A DNA stretch of 26,275 nt, taken from NCBI GenBank assembly GCA_964525945.1, contig CAZGKX010000039.1, positions 1 to 26,275 on the forward strand, in the 5' to 3' direction. The notes beneath the pieces are model-generated. The model saw only the letters and a list, made by a program, of their open reading frames with translations. It had not been told where the DNA came from and did no database searches. This DNA comes from CAZGKX01 sp964525945. Its GTDB lineage: Bacteria > Pseudomonadota > Gammaproteobacteria > Legionellales > Legionellaceae. This document shows, in pieces, positions 10,523 to 18,016 of the stretch (position 1 is its first letter; every line of letters starts with the position of its first letter). The position numbers were made by a program, and so were the translations under genes.

Positions 10523-10593
10523 TGTTATCCTTTAAAGCGTTGGCTGTGGTACATTAAAGCCTATGAACCATCATGTGATCAATGAGGATGTCC

Positions 10594-11889
10594 ATGCAAT
10601 CCATTTCCTCGTGGGGACGATTGAGTGCCAATCGTCATCAAGTCATTACTATAACAAGTCATCACCAAGCCGTCGAGGCGGTTTCGACCAAGAGCGGTCA
10701 ATCAGGATTACCTTTTGGCAGAGGCAGAAGCTATGGTGATGTGTGTTTAAATCAAAACGGCGTGCTCTGGTCGACACAAGGCTTGGATCGGTTTATTTCT
10801 TTTGATGCAAAAACAGGGCGACTCCACTGTGAAGCAGGTGTTTTATTGGGGGACATCCAACGCTTTTTTTCCCCCAGAGGATGGATGTTGGCCGTCACAC
10901 CAGGGACCCAATATGTTACGGTAGGTGGCGCTATTGCCAATGATGTGCATGGTAAAAATCATTTTTCACAAGGTTCCTTTGGGCACCACATCCATGCTCT
11001 AACCCTGTTAAGAACAGACCAAACACTTATTCAGTGCAGTGCAACTCATGAAAGCAAATGGTTTACAGCCACGATTGGAGGATTAGGACTCACCGGGCTC
11101 ATTCTCCACGCGGTGATTCAACTGCAAAAAACACCCAATCTTGGCTTTCAAGTTGAAACCATTCCTTACCAAACCTTTGAGGAGTATTTTCATTTAACAG
11201 CAACATCCTTGCACAACTGGCAACACACTGTCTCGTGGGTGGATGGCCAATCAAAACAACGATTGCGTGGACTTTTCATGCGCGCCAATCCTGTTAATGA
11301 CCCATGCCCCCACCCCGCAAAACAGCGCGTGTTCACCATGCCTTTTACACCACCCTTATCGATCGTCAATCGCTTGAGCAGCTATTTATTCAATAACGTT
11401 TACTTCTCAGTAAAAAATAAACAAACATCCCTCTGTATCGATTATCAATCTTTTTTTTATCCATTGGATAAACTCTCTCATTGGAATCGACTTTACGGTC
11501 CAAAAGGTTTTTTTCAACACCAATGCTTGATTCCTAGTGATTGCAGTCAAGAGGCTCTGCCAGCACTTTTGCAAACAGCAGCAAAACATGGCACGAGCTT
11601 GGCTGTGTTGAAAACATTTGGGCAACTTAACAGCCTTGGTATGCTTGGGTTCACGAGTTCCGGGGTGACACTGTCCCTGGACCTCCCACACCAAGGCCAC
11701 ACAACAAAACAATGCTTGGCGCGCTTGGATCATATTGTACGTGATCACGGTGGAAGGATTTATTTGGCAAAAGATGCCTGCATGAACAAAGATATTTATA
11801 CAGTCGGTTATTCTCGAACACATGAATTTTCACGTTACCGAGATCCGGGTATTTCTTCCGATTTATCAAGACGGTTGATGGGGTACTAA
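10594..11889 (+). CDS. dprE1: DprE1-like FAD-dependent polyprenylphosphoryl-ribose 2'-oxidase
   Basis: This is an FAD-binding oxidoreductase of the DprE1 type, which oxidises the 2'-hydroxyl of polyprenylphosphoryl-ribose to the 2-keto intermediate. Seen in sequence are the FAD-binding PFGRGRSYGD, then TPGTQYVTVGGAIANDVHGK and HFSQGSFG, closely resembling the mycobacterial DprE1 core, and GRIYLAKDA near the C-terminus, with the lysine of the DprE1 active site. In-frame ATGs occur at 10582, 10588 and 10594. The GAGGA at 10585-10589 is correctly placed only for 10594, giving 431 residues. The reductase gene starts one base after the stop, so the two form a tight operon. The upstream 71 bases are shared with the divergent ubiA-like gene. 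Confidence 0.87.
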   Translation: MQSISSWGRLSANRHQVITITSHHQAVEAVSTKSGQSGLPFGRGRSYGDVCLNQNGVLWSTQGLDRFISFDAKTGRLHCEAGVLLGDIQRFFSPRGWMLAVTPGTQYVTVGGAIANDVHGKNHFSQGSFGHHIHALTLLRTDQTLIQCSATHESKWFTATIGGLGLTGLILHAVIQLQKTPNLGFQVETIPYQTFEEYFHLTATSLHNWQHTVSWVDGQSKQRLRGLFMRANPVNDPCPHPAKQRVFTMPFTPPLSIVNRLSSYLFNNVYFSVKNKQTSLCIDYQSFFYPLDKLSHWNRLYGPKGFFQHQCLIPSDCSQEALPALLQTAAKHGTSLAVLKTFGQLNSLGMLGFTSSGVTLSLDLPHQGHTTKQCLARLDHIVRDHGGRIYLAKDACMNKDIYTVGYSRTHEFSRYRDPGISSDLSRRLMGY

Positions 11890-11890
11890 C

Positions 11891-12640
11891 ATGCAAAAAA
11901 AACGAATAGTGATCATTGGGGCGACCTCCGCAATTGCACAACATTGCGCCCGGCTTTGGCTTGCTGAGTCCCCTTCTGAATTTATATTGGTTGGTCGCGA
12001 TCAAACACGTTTGGAAAACGTTGCAACGGACTTGCATTTAAGAGGTGTAAGCTCAACATTCCGCACCATTGCAGTTGATGTATTGGACGTGACCACCATT
12101 GAACAGACCGCCAATTGCATTGTTAAAACAGGCCCAGTGGATATCGTGTTGATTGCACAAGGGAGTTTACCAGTTCAATCCACCTGTGAAAAAGATTTAA
12201 CACACTGTTCTCAAGCATTGGCCCTTAACGGCATGTCACCGGTGCTTTTTGCCGAAGCTTTTGCTAAACATTTAGCGCATGCCAACCAAGGGACGTTGAT
12301 CTTGATAGGTTCAGTTGCGGGTGACAGGGCCAAAAAATCAAATTACACGTATGGCGCAGCCAAATGTTTCGTTGAATCGTATGCGCAAGGGTTACAACAT
12401 CGTTTTGCAAAAAGCAATGTGCACGTTATTTTAGTGAAGCCTGGGCCGACGGCCACGCCCATGACAACCCATTTACAAAATCAAGGCATAAAACTGGCCC
12501 ATGTGGAGGACGTTGCAAAAACAGTGGTTAAAGGTATTAAAAAAGGCACCCCGGTTATTTATGCTCCGCAACGTTGGCGTTTTATCATGGGCATCATCCG
12601 TTTGATTCCTCGTTATATTTTTAATCAGTTACCTCTGTAA
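11891..12640 (+). CDS. dprE2: DprE2-like short-chain reductase (keto-ribose to arabinose)
   Basis: This 249-residue classical short-chain dehydrogenase has the nucleotide-binding GATSAIAQ loop at 10-17, Ser141 and the catalytic YGAAK with Tyr154 and Lys158. A GATSAIA loop instead of the usual TGxxxGIG is typical of the DprE2 subfamily. It is expected to reduce the 2-keto sugar made by the adjacent oxidase to polyprenylphosphoryl-D-arabinose using NAD(P)H. The C-terminal ~30 residues (RFIMGIIRLIPRYIFNQLPL) are hydrophobic and basic, fitting peripheral membrane attachment as for other DprE2 proteins. Its ATG follows the oxidase stop after one base. The gene ends 42 bases from the convergent transpeptidase gene, and no terminator hairpin is evident there. 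Confidence 0.85.
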   Translation: MQKKRIVIIGATSAIAQHCARLWLAESPSEFILVGRDQTRLENVATDLHLRGVSSTFRTIAVDVLDVTTIEQTANCIVKTGPVDIVLIAQGSLPVQSTCEKDLTHCSQALALNGMSPVLFAEAFAKHLAHANQGTLILIGSVAGDRAKKSNYTYGAAKCFVESYAQGLQHRFAKSNVHVILVKPGPTATPMTTHLQNQGIKLAHVEDVAKTVVKGIKKGTPVIYAPQRWRFIMGIIRLIPRYIFNQLPL

Positions 12641-12682
12641 GATTCAGACCCAATTGCATGCGACGATACGTGCCATCATTAG

Positions 12683-13171
12683 CTATTCAATGTAAACACG
12701 CGCACCCAGCTGAACCCAATGTGCTAACTCAATCACGTCTGAATTGCGCATACGGATACAACCATGAGATCCTGGTGTACCAAGTGCTGTGGTGTCGGGA
12801 GTCCCATGAATATAAATATAACGTTTCAGGGAATCCACATCCCCCTCTTTATTGCGTCCGGGCTCGAGACCATCCAACTGCAAAATACGCGTCAATATCC
12901 AATCCCTGTCGGGGAATTGTTTTGCCAATTTTTGAGTGTATATTTCGCCGGTCCATTTTCTTCCCACAAAAACACTGTTCACTGCGTTTTCTAGGCCAAT
13001 GACGCTGTATATTTGATGCCAGCCTCGCGGGGTGCATTCACTGCCTAGCTTTTCACCGAGGCCTTTTTTTCCTGTGGAAACAGCATACGTTTTATAGAGT
13101 TCATCGCCCTCATAACAATGCATGATTTGGGATTGAGCTTGGACCACGAGCAGTTGTGTTGGATTAAGCAT
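12683..13171 (-). CDS. L,D-transpeptidase (YkuD domain)
   Basis: This protein of about 162 residues consists almost entirely of a YkuD catalytic domain. It has the conserved IHGTP histidine (H122) and SHGCIRM motif with catalytic Cys138. Such enzymes form 3-3 cross-links in peptidoglycan or attach proteins to it. No clear signal peptide is present, which is odd for a periplasmic enzyme and is shared with some short stand-alone YkuD proteins. The ATG at 13171 overlaps the stop of the upstream aldehyde dehydrogenase in the eight bases ATGCTTAA. An in-frame TTG at 13177 is a less likely start. The overlap implies translational coupling. Confidence 0.85.
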   Translation of the reverse strand: MLNPTQLLVVQAQSQIMHCYEGDELYKTYAVSTGKKGLGEKLGSECTPRGWHQIYSVIGLENAVNSVFVGRKWTGEIYTQKLAKQFPDRDWILTRILQLDGLEPGRNKEGDVDSLKRYIYIHGTPDTTALGTPGSHGCIRMRNSDVIELAHWVQLGARVYIE

Positions 13172-14534
13172 GAACAACCACCGTTTTAATATTTACAAAT
13201 TCTAAAATTCCCTCGCGTGATAATTCACGCCCATATCCCGAGCGCTTAATGCCACCAAAAGGTAAACGGGGATCGGACACCACATAATCGTTCACAAAGC
13301 AGGTGCCGGCTTCCAAATCTTGAATAGCAATTTTTTCACCACGTGCCACATCACGTGTAAATACCGCAGCACCTAATCCATACCGACTTTGATTGGCAAG
13401 TTGAATAGCCGCATCGTCATTGTCTGCAACCGTCACCGCCACCACCGGCCCAAACAATTCCTCATCAAAAGCGGGCATGCCTGGTTTTACATCGGTAAGT
13501 AACGTGGGGGGATAAAAATAACCTCGGCCAGGGGGAAGAATGCCCCCTAATCGTAACCGTGCCCCCAATTGTTGGCTGCTGGTGACTTGCTGATGCAACG
13601 TCGCTCGCAAGTCTTCGCGCGCCAGAGGACCTAATGTGGTTTCACTTTGCAAGGGATCCCCCATCACGTGCTGGTTCATTTCGAAAATTATTTTATCAAT
13701 CAACGGTTCAGCGACACTTTCCAGTACAATAATCCGTTTCGCTGCTACGCAGGTTTGGCCCGAGTTGTTCATGCGTGATTCCACAATGCATTTAGCTGCC
13801 CAATCAAGATCAGCATCCTCCAAAACCAAATAAGGATCGCTTCCTCCTAATTCTAAAACAGCTTTTTTTAAATGCCGAGCAGCATGGGATGCCACCGTTT
13901 TCCCTGCTTTTTCACTTCCGGTCAATGTCACAGCCACGACATGATCATGGGCAATAATTTCAGCGGCCATATCATTATCGACAATGGCATGTTGAAACAA
14001 GTGGGGAGGAAATCCTGACTCAGCAAATAATTCAGCAATCGCATTGCCCGTGCCGGTCGATATCGGCGCATGTTTTAAAATGGCCGCATTGCCAGCCATG
14101 AGGGTGGGAGCAGCAAAGCGAAAGACCTGCCAAAAAGGAAAATTCCACGGCATAATGGCAAACACAACGCCTAACGGTTGGTAGCAAACCATGCTTTTTA
14201 ATTTGCTGGTGTCGATGTGGCGAGGCGCAAGGTATGTTTCTGCTTCTTGCGCATAATGCTCACAAACCCAAGCGCATTTCTCTATTTCTTTTTCTCCTGC
14301 TCGCAGAGGCTTGCCCATTTCCTGGGCCATCAATAACGCATATTGCGTTTGTTGATCCCGCAAACATTTCGCCAATGCCAACATGCACCTTTTTCGGTCT
14401 GCAAACGTTGTTTTTTTCCAATCAATGTAACTGGTATAGCTGTTATCTATCAACGTTTTCAATTGCTTTGGGGTTAAATAAAGGTATTGATTTAATACTT
14501 CTTCCGTTGCTGGATTGATCGTTTTTATACGCAT
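13164..14534 (-). CDS. NAD(P)-dependent aldehyde dehydrogenase, succinate-semialdehyde dehydrogenase-like (Sad/YneI type)
   Basis: This 456-residue aldehyde dehydrogenase contains all catalytic elements: Asn131 in PWNFPFW, Glu228 in LELGG and the nucleophile Cys262 in NNSGQTCVAAKR. The last string and the PFGGIKRSGYGREL near the C-terminus are characteristic of the succinate-semialdehyde dehydrogenases of the YneI/Sad group, which feed succinate into the TCA cycle. The exact substrate remains inference. The start at 14534 is chosen because AAGGGAG lies 6 bases upstream; an upstream in-frame GTG (14561) is less supported. A 7-bp inverted repeat at 14548-14572 sits just ahead of the ribosome-binding site. 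The L,D-transpeptidase overlaps its end. Confidence 0.87.
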   Translation of the reverse strand: MRIKTINPATEEVLNQYLYLTPKQLKTLIDNSYTSYIDWKKTTFADRKRCMLALAKCLRDQQTQYALLMAQEMGKPLRAGEKEIEKCAWVCEHYAQEAETYLAPRHIDTSKLKSMVCYQPLGVVFAIMPWNFPFWQVFRFAAPTLMAGNAAILKHAPISTGTGNAIAELFAESGFPPHLFQHAIVDNDMAAEIIAHDHVVAVTLTGSEKAGKTVASHAARHLKKAVLELGGSDPYLVLEDADLDWAAKCIVESRMNNSGQTCVAAKRIIVLESVAEPLIDKIIFEMNQHVMGDPLQSETTLGPLAREDLRATLHQQVTSSQQLGARLRLGGILPPGRGYFYPPTLLTDVKPGMPAFDEELFGPVVAVTVADNDDAAIQLANQSRYGLGAAVFTRDVARGEKIAIQDLEAGTCFVNDYVVSDPRLPFGGIKRSGYGRELSREGILEFVNIKTVVVHA

Positions 14535-14547
14535 AGGAGCTCCCTTG

Positions 14548-14572
14548 CAACAGATATGCACGAATTCTGTTG
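14548..14572. promoter_or_regulatory. Inverted repeat upstream of the aldehyde dehydrogenase
   Basis: CAACAGA at 14548-14554 and TCTGTTG at 14566-14572 form a perfect 7-bp inverted repeat with an 11-base spacer. It lies in the 88-bp divergent region, next to the ribosome-binding site of the minus-strand dehydrogenase. It could be an operator or a leader hairpin; no regulator is recognised. Confidence 0.35.
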
Positions 14573-14622
14573 TATTTATTGTTTGATCAATTAGAATATT
14601 ACATTATTTTTCGAGATATATT

Positions 14623-15114
14623 ATGTCTATGCCTATAAAATTAATACCACTCTTAGCTTTAAGTTTTGCTTTGCCGCATGCAATGGCTGCAACCTCAACG
14701 TTTCCACGCGGTTGTGAAGTCACAGGTTATGGTTTTAATCAAAATTATGTGATGCTCAATGAAGCAGGCCAGCAAACATTTTTTCTTATTCAAAATCGCT
14801 CCGATAAAGTGATTGAATTAGAGCATTATGAAACACGAACTGACGTTTTCATGAGCCCTAAATTAGAAAGTAAAATGTCACCCGGTAGCTGGTCAGCGTT
14901 CGCTTCTGATGTGCAAAATCTTTATTTTAAATGCTACACCTACAACGGCAAGGAACGAATGCTTGTGAATTGCCGAGATGCCTTGGATGTATGCCAATAC
15001 CCTCGAGTTAAATTTGCATTAAGCAACATGGGAAATTATTGGGTTTCCACCGATAAAAACCAAGCCCAAGTCATAAAAGATGCGGTCACGAAAGGTATAT
15101 TGCTTCGTTGGTAA
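14623..15114 (+). CDS. Exported EnhB-like protein
   Basis: The protein has 163 residues. The first ~23 form a signal peptide: a short basic start, a hydrophobic core and a small-residue site AMA-A at 20-23. The mature part has four cysteines (31, 104, 117, 124), likely two disulphides, and a conserved-looking C-terminal half with DVCQYPRVKFALSNMGNYW (122-140). From memory this pattern resembles the Legionella enhanced-entry protein EnhB; that match is unverified. Its molecular role is unknown, and it is probably periplasmic or secreted. It is divergent from the aldehyde dehydrogenase and followed 27 bases later by a thioredoxin-like gene. That spacing fits an operon, and thiol chemistry might link the two, though the partner lacks a signal peptide. 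Confidence 0.7.
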   Translation: MSMPIKLIPLLALSFALPHAMAATSTFPRGCEVTGYGFNQNYVMLNEAGQQTFFLIQNRSDKVIELEHYETRTDVFMSPKLESKMSPGSWSAFASDVQNLYFKCYTYNGKERMLVNCRDALDVCQYPRVKFALSNMGNYWVSTDKNQAQVIKDAVTKGILLRW

Positions 15115-15141
15115 TTCTTTCACCTTTTTTAGCGAGTATGT

Positions 15142-15711
15142 ATGGCCAAAACACCTTCATCCATGATCCCATTAGGAAGTCCAGCTCCTGAATTTACTTT
15201 AACAGATGTTATCAGTGAGAAAGCCCACAGCCTTTCTCACCATGACAGCCATAAAGCAACGGTTATTATGTTTATCTGCAACCATTGCCCTTATGTTAAA
15301 CACGTTAATCCAGAACTGTCCCGCCTGGCTCACGATTACATGAGCAAAGGCGTGAATTTTTTTGCGATCAATTCGAACGATGTCGAGCATTACCCCGATG
15401 ATTCACCGTCCAACATGAGAAAGATCGCCTTGGAGCAAAACTATCCCTTTCCTTATTTATTTGATGAAACGCAAGAAGTAGCTTTGGCTTATAATGCGCA
15501 ATGCACCCCAGATTTTTTTGTTTATGACCATCTGTTAAGCCTTGTTTACCGCGGCCAATTGGATGAGTCTCGGCCAGGCAACAACATCAAAGTGAACGGC
15601 AACTCAATCCGCCACGCCTTGGATTGTTTGCTCAACAATCAACCTATTTTAGGCGAACAAAAACCTAGCCTGGGTTGTAATATCAAATGGAAAGAGGTAA
15701 ACGATCGATAA
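15142..15711 (+). CDS. Thioredoxin-fold protein, AhpC/TSA-like (PRX-like 1 group)
   Basis: The 189-residue thioredoxin-fold protein begins with GSPAPEFTLTDV, typical of the AhpC/TSA-Redoxin group. It has a CNHCPYVKH active site with Cys46 and Cys49 (CxxC) and the cis-proline Thr122-Pro123. A C-terminal extension ends with PSLGCNIKW, a feature of the PRX-like 1 group of uncharacterised thioredoxin family proteins. No signal peptide is seen, so it is probably a cytoplasmic thiol oxidoreductase or peroxidase. The ATG at 15142 has only a weak ribosome-binding site (GCGAG), which together with the short spacing suggests co-transcription with the upstream gene. Confidence 0.85.
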   Translation: MAKTPSSMIPLGSPAPEFTLTDVISEKAHSLSHHDSHKATVIMFICNHCPYVKHVNPELSRLAHDYMSKGVNFFAINSNDVEHYPDDSPSNMRKIALEQNYPFPYLFDETQEVALAYNAQCTPDFFVYDHLLSLVYRGQLDESRPGNNIKVNGNSIRHALDCLLNNQPILGEQKPSLGCNIKWKEVNDR

Positions 15712-15752
15712 ATGTGTTCCGTGAACGAGTGGGACCCTTCGCCGAAGGTGTA

Positions 15753-15782
15753 TTGACTAAATAATAAACAAACAGATATAAT
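15753..15782 (+). promoter_or_regulatory. Sigma70-type promoter for the 245-residue gene
   Basis: TTGACT (15753-15758) and a perfect TATAAT (15777-15782) are separated by 18 bases. Transcription would start near 15789, leaving a leader of about 26 bases with AAGAGGGA before the ATG at 15815. This is one of the strongest promoter matches in the window. Confidence 0.7.
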
Positions 15783-15814
15783 ATCATCTTTACACACCAT
15801 GAAAGAGGGATTGA

Positions 15815-16552
15815 ATGCTAAGGCGAACTAATAAATTTGCAGGACTCCTTGCAAGAGGCGCGGCTATTTCCTTTTTCACGGTCGAACAATGCAAAAGGAA
15901 TCCAACATATGCCCAATGCAATGCGAACCAACCTTCTGGGGCTAAAGTTCCATTGCCATTGCTTAACATCATTCCTACAGTCAAAGAGCATCCATTGCAA
16001 CATATTGCTCTGGAACGATGCGATGAATGGATAAGTGTATGCACCAAAGATTTTCAAACACTTGTTTATGGTCCAAAAGATTTCGTCGTCATGATTGCGT
16101 TTTTGCGTTTGCTGGGTGTAGATCAAATTTCACTGACTGAAATTAGTCAAAACATCGCCTCCAGAAAATCGTTTCTTAACAAATTACACCCCTTAACAAC
16201 AACGTCCGAGCCGTTACTGACTCACTCTGTAGAAGAAGCATTTTCATCGATTATTGAATTCAACATTCCCCCCAATCAAGTTAAGATTAAATCCCTCTAT
16301 TCAGAAGTAAGAAGCCCAATCACTCATGTACTTCCTAGCGTTATAAAAGAGTCACAACAAGCTTTTCAAGAAGGCAAGATTGACCAGTTATACACCATCG
16401 TCGCAAATTTAACGGATCACGAAATTGAGCAATTTTCTGAGCAATTCGATCCAAATGCCTGTGTGCCTAATAAATTAATCTTGATCAATAATCTTGCCAA
16501 AGCACGGACAATATGTACAGAGTATTTTTCATACAACAATTCTCCTAAATAA
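15815..16552 (+). CDS. Unknown protein sharing a C-terminal segment with the neighbouring kinase-like protein
   Basis: This 245-residue protein has no recognised domain. The first 20 residues are basic, free of acidic residues and amphipathic-looking (R at 3, 4 and 14; K at 7). The middle is Leu/Ile rich. The segment GKIDQLYTIVANLT (187-200) resembles GAIDQLYLKVASMT (324-337) of the next gene; over 21 aligned positions 9 are identical. Both are followed by a similar helical tail, so the two genes probably share an ancestral C-terminal domain. The present protein lacks the Asp/Asn/Asp kinase pattern of its neighbour. It may be a shortened, degenerate or regulatory paralogue. The start is supported by AAGAGGGA and an excellent upstream promoter. 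A host-directed role is conceivable but unproven. Confidence 0.6.
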   Translation: MLRRTNKFAGLLARGAAISFFTVEQCKRNPTYAQCNANQPSGAKVPLPLLNIIPTVKEHPLQHIALERCDEWISVCTKDFQTLVYGPKDFVVMIAFLRLLGVDQISLTEISQNIASRKSFLNKLHPLTTTSEPLLTHSVEEAFSSIIEFNIPPNQVKIKSLYSEVRSPITHVLPSVIKESQQAFQEGKIDQLYTIVANLTDHEIEQFSEQFDPNACVPNKLILINNLAKARTICTEYFSYNNSPK

Positions 16553-16690
16553 ATTTTAACCTTTGTGAATGCATTCTGGTTGTTAAGCGTGCCGTTTCAT
16601 AAAGAAATACATAACTCTTTTCAGTACAATTTTAAATATCACTCATGGTGATGCAATTAGTGGCTAACTTACTAAAAACAATCATAAGAA

Positions 16691-16699
16691 TGCTATAAT
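16691..16699 (+). promoter_or_regulatory. Extended -10 promoter for the kinase-like gene
   Basis: TG-C-TATAAT at 16691-16699 is a perfect extended -10 element 28 bases before the ATG at 16728. The -35 region is poor, as is common with extended -10 promoters. It suggests the gene is transcribed independently of the preceding one. Confidence 0.55.
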
Positions 16700-16727
16700 A
16701 TGATCATAGTTACCACTGAGAATCACT

Positions 16728-17885
16728 ATGTTTTTTAAACGAGCGTCAAATTTTGCGCAAGTAAACATGCTTAAACTGACAAAACGCCACACCTCAAATT
16801 CTTCGCGCAATTATTATTCCCTAAGTTTCACCCCAAATCCTACTCTAAAAAAAGTATTGGTTGCTTTAGGTTACTGCAGCTTGTTTGGTTTACCCATTTA
16901 TAACAATTGGACGACGATTTTTCCTCAAAGAATAATAGGACCTCCCTCACCCCAACCTTACGACACCAACAACCCCAATCGCTTGGTGTATCAATACAGT
17001 GAACTTACAGATGCAGGCCCGGGAGATGGGAGGGAAGGGCGTTCAACTCCCGTTAAAAAGCAAATCAATGATCTTACGGGTTATCAAAAAACCTTCACTG
17101 AAGGAAGAACAGGTTTTTTGAATGAATTGATTTACCATCGGTTTGCCGAACGTGTATTGGGTGAGCACCACCCCAAAGTAAAATTGATAGAAAATAAATT
17201 AAACGATAAAGAATCAGAATATTTTTTATTTATAGAAAGCATTGGCCGTAATTCTAATTTAAAACAATATGCAGCCCAATACACCAATGTTTTAAAAAAT
17301 TCCGACGATCCTTCTCTTGCAAATTTAGTGATTCATAATTTGGGTTGTGCGATTGCGTTTACCTGCCTTATTCGATCAACAGATGCATTCATGAAAAATT
17401 TTGTAATTATCCACCATGATCCCAATAACAATGCCCATTCTTTATATCCCATTGATTTTGAATTGATGGATGATGGGGAGAACATTCTTTTTGCTGACTT
17501 AGAATCTGATTCGATGACTGCGGCCAGAAAATTAATTCAAGATGGAGGCATTCTGGATTTTAAAACAACACCCAATTTAAGTGAGCGTTCAAAAGTGATC
17601 TCTGGTGATGAATCCGATGTGGGGAGTGGATACAAACGTTTTCATCAGGGTGTTTATGATTTAATTGAACGTTCTTGTGCACGTGATATTGAAAATGGCG
17701 CTATTGACCAACTGTATCTAAAAGTTGCCTCGATGACGGAATCGGATGTAGATTCCTTGTTTGAAGAGTGTATGTTTTTGTTGACTGAACAAGAAAAAAA
17801 TACTTACAAAGCAAACCTGCTCACTCTCATTGAAGCTACGCATAAGTTTATGGAAACCAAAAAAACAAATAAATTGACCATGTGA
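16728..17885 (+). CDS. Putative PI3/4-kinase- or HipA-like kinase-fold protein
   Basis: The 385-residue protein has a Gly-rich stretch and VKK lysines (about 97-111), a helix beginning LNELIYHRFAERVLG (131-145) with Glu133, then HPKVKLIEN and a hinge-like YFLFIESIG. Next come TDAFMKNF with Asp219 and Asn224 (D-x4-N) and YPIDFEL with Asp243. This order matches the catalytic and metal-binding residues (DxHxxN ... IDF) of PI3/4-kinase and HipA-like folds. The histidine is replaced by Phe, so activity is uncertain. The first 78 residues contain no Asp or Glu and are rich in K, R, S and T, with a hydrophobic segment near 43-57 that may be a membrane anchor or part of a targeting sequence. The C-terminal domain (about 320-375) is shared with the upstream gene. 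The function is inferred, not established. Confidence 0.55.
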   Translation: MFFKRASNFAQVNMLKLTKRHTSNSSRNYYSLSFTPNPTLKKVLVALGYCSLFGLPIYNNWTTIFPQRIIGPPSPQPYDTNNPNRLVYQYSELTDAGPGDGREGRSTPVKKQINDLTGYQKTFTEGRTGFLNELIYHRFAERVLGEHHPKVKLIENKLNDKESEYFLFIESIGRNSNLKQYAAQYTNVLKNSDDPSLANLVIHNLGCAIAFTCLIRSTDAFMKNFVIIHHDPNNNAHSLYPIDFELMDDGENILFADLESDSMTAARKLIQDGGILDFKTTPNLSERSKVISGDESDVGSGYKRFHQGVYDLIERSCARDIENGAIDQLYLKVASMTESDVDSLFEECMFLLTEQEKNTYKANLLTLIEATHKFMETKKTNKLTM

Positions 17886-18016
17886 TTGGTTTGTTATCAT
17901 AATTTTGGTTCGACATGCAGGAGTGACGTCAAAATTTAAATGCATTTATCCTGCTGTTATGATGTATTTTTGAATATATAGGTTGTTTTTATTTCAATGG
18001 GCGTGTAGGTTGAACC

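Noticed and set aside
11407..12037. Two overlapping minus-strand open frames of 128-138 codons
   Set aside because: They lie opposite the well-supported DprE1- and DprE2-like genes and show no family motifs.
15740..15752. Short hairpin CCTTC-GCC-GAAGG after the thioredoxin-like gene
   Set aside because: The stem is only five pairs and no T-run follows, so it is not supported as a terminator.
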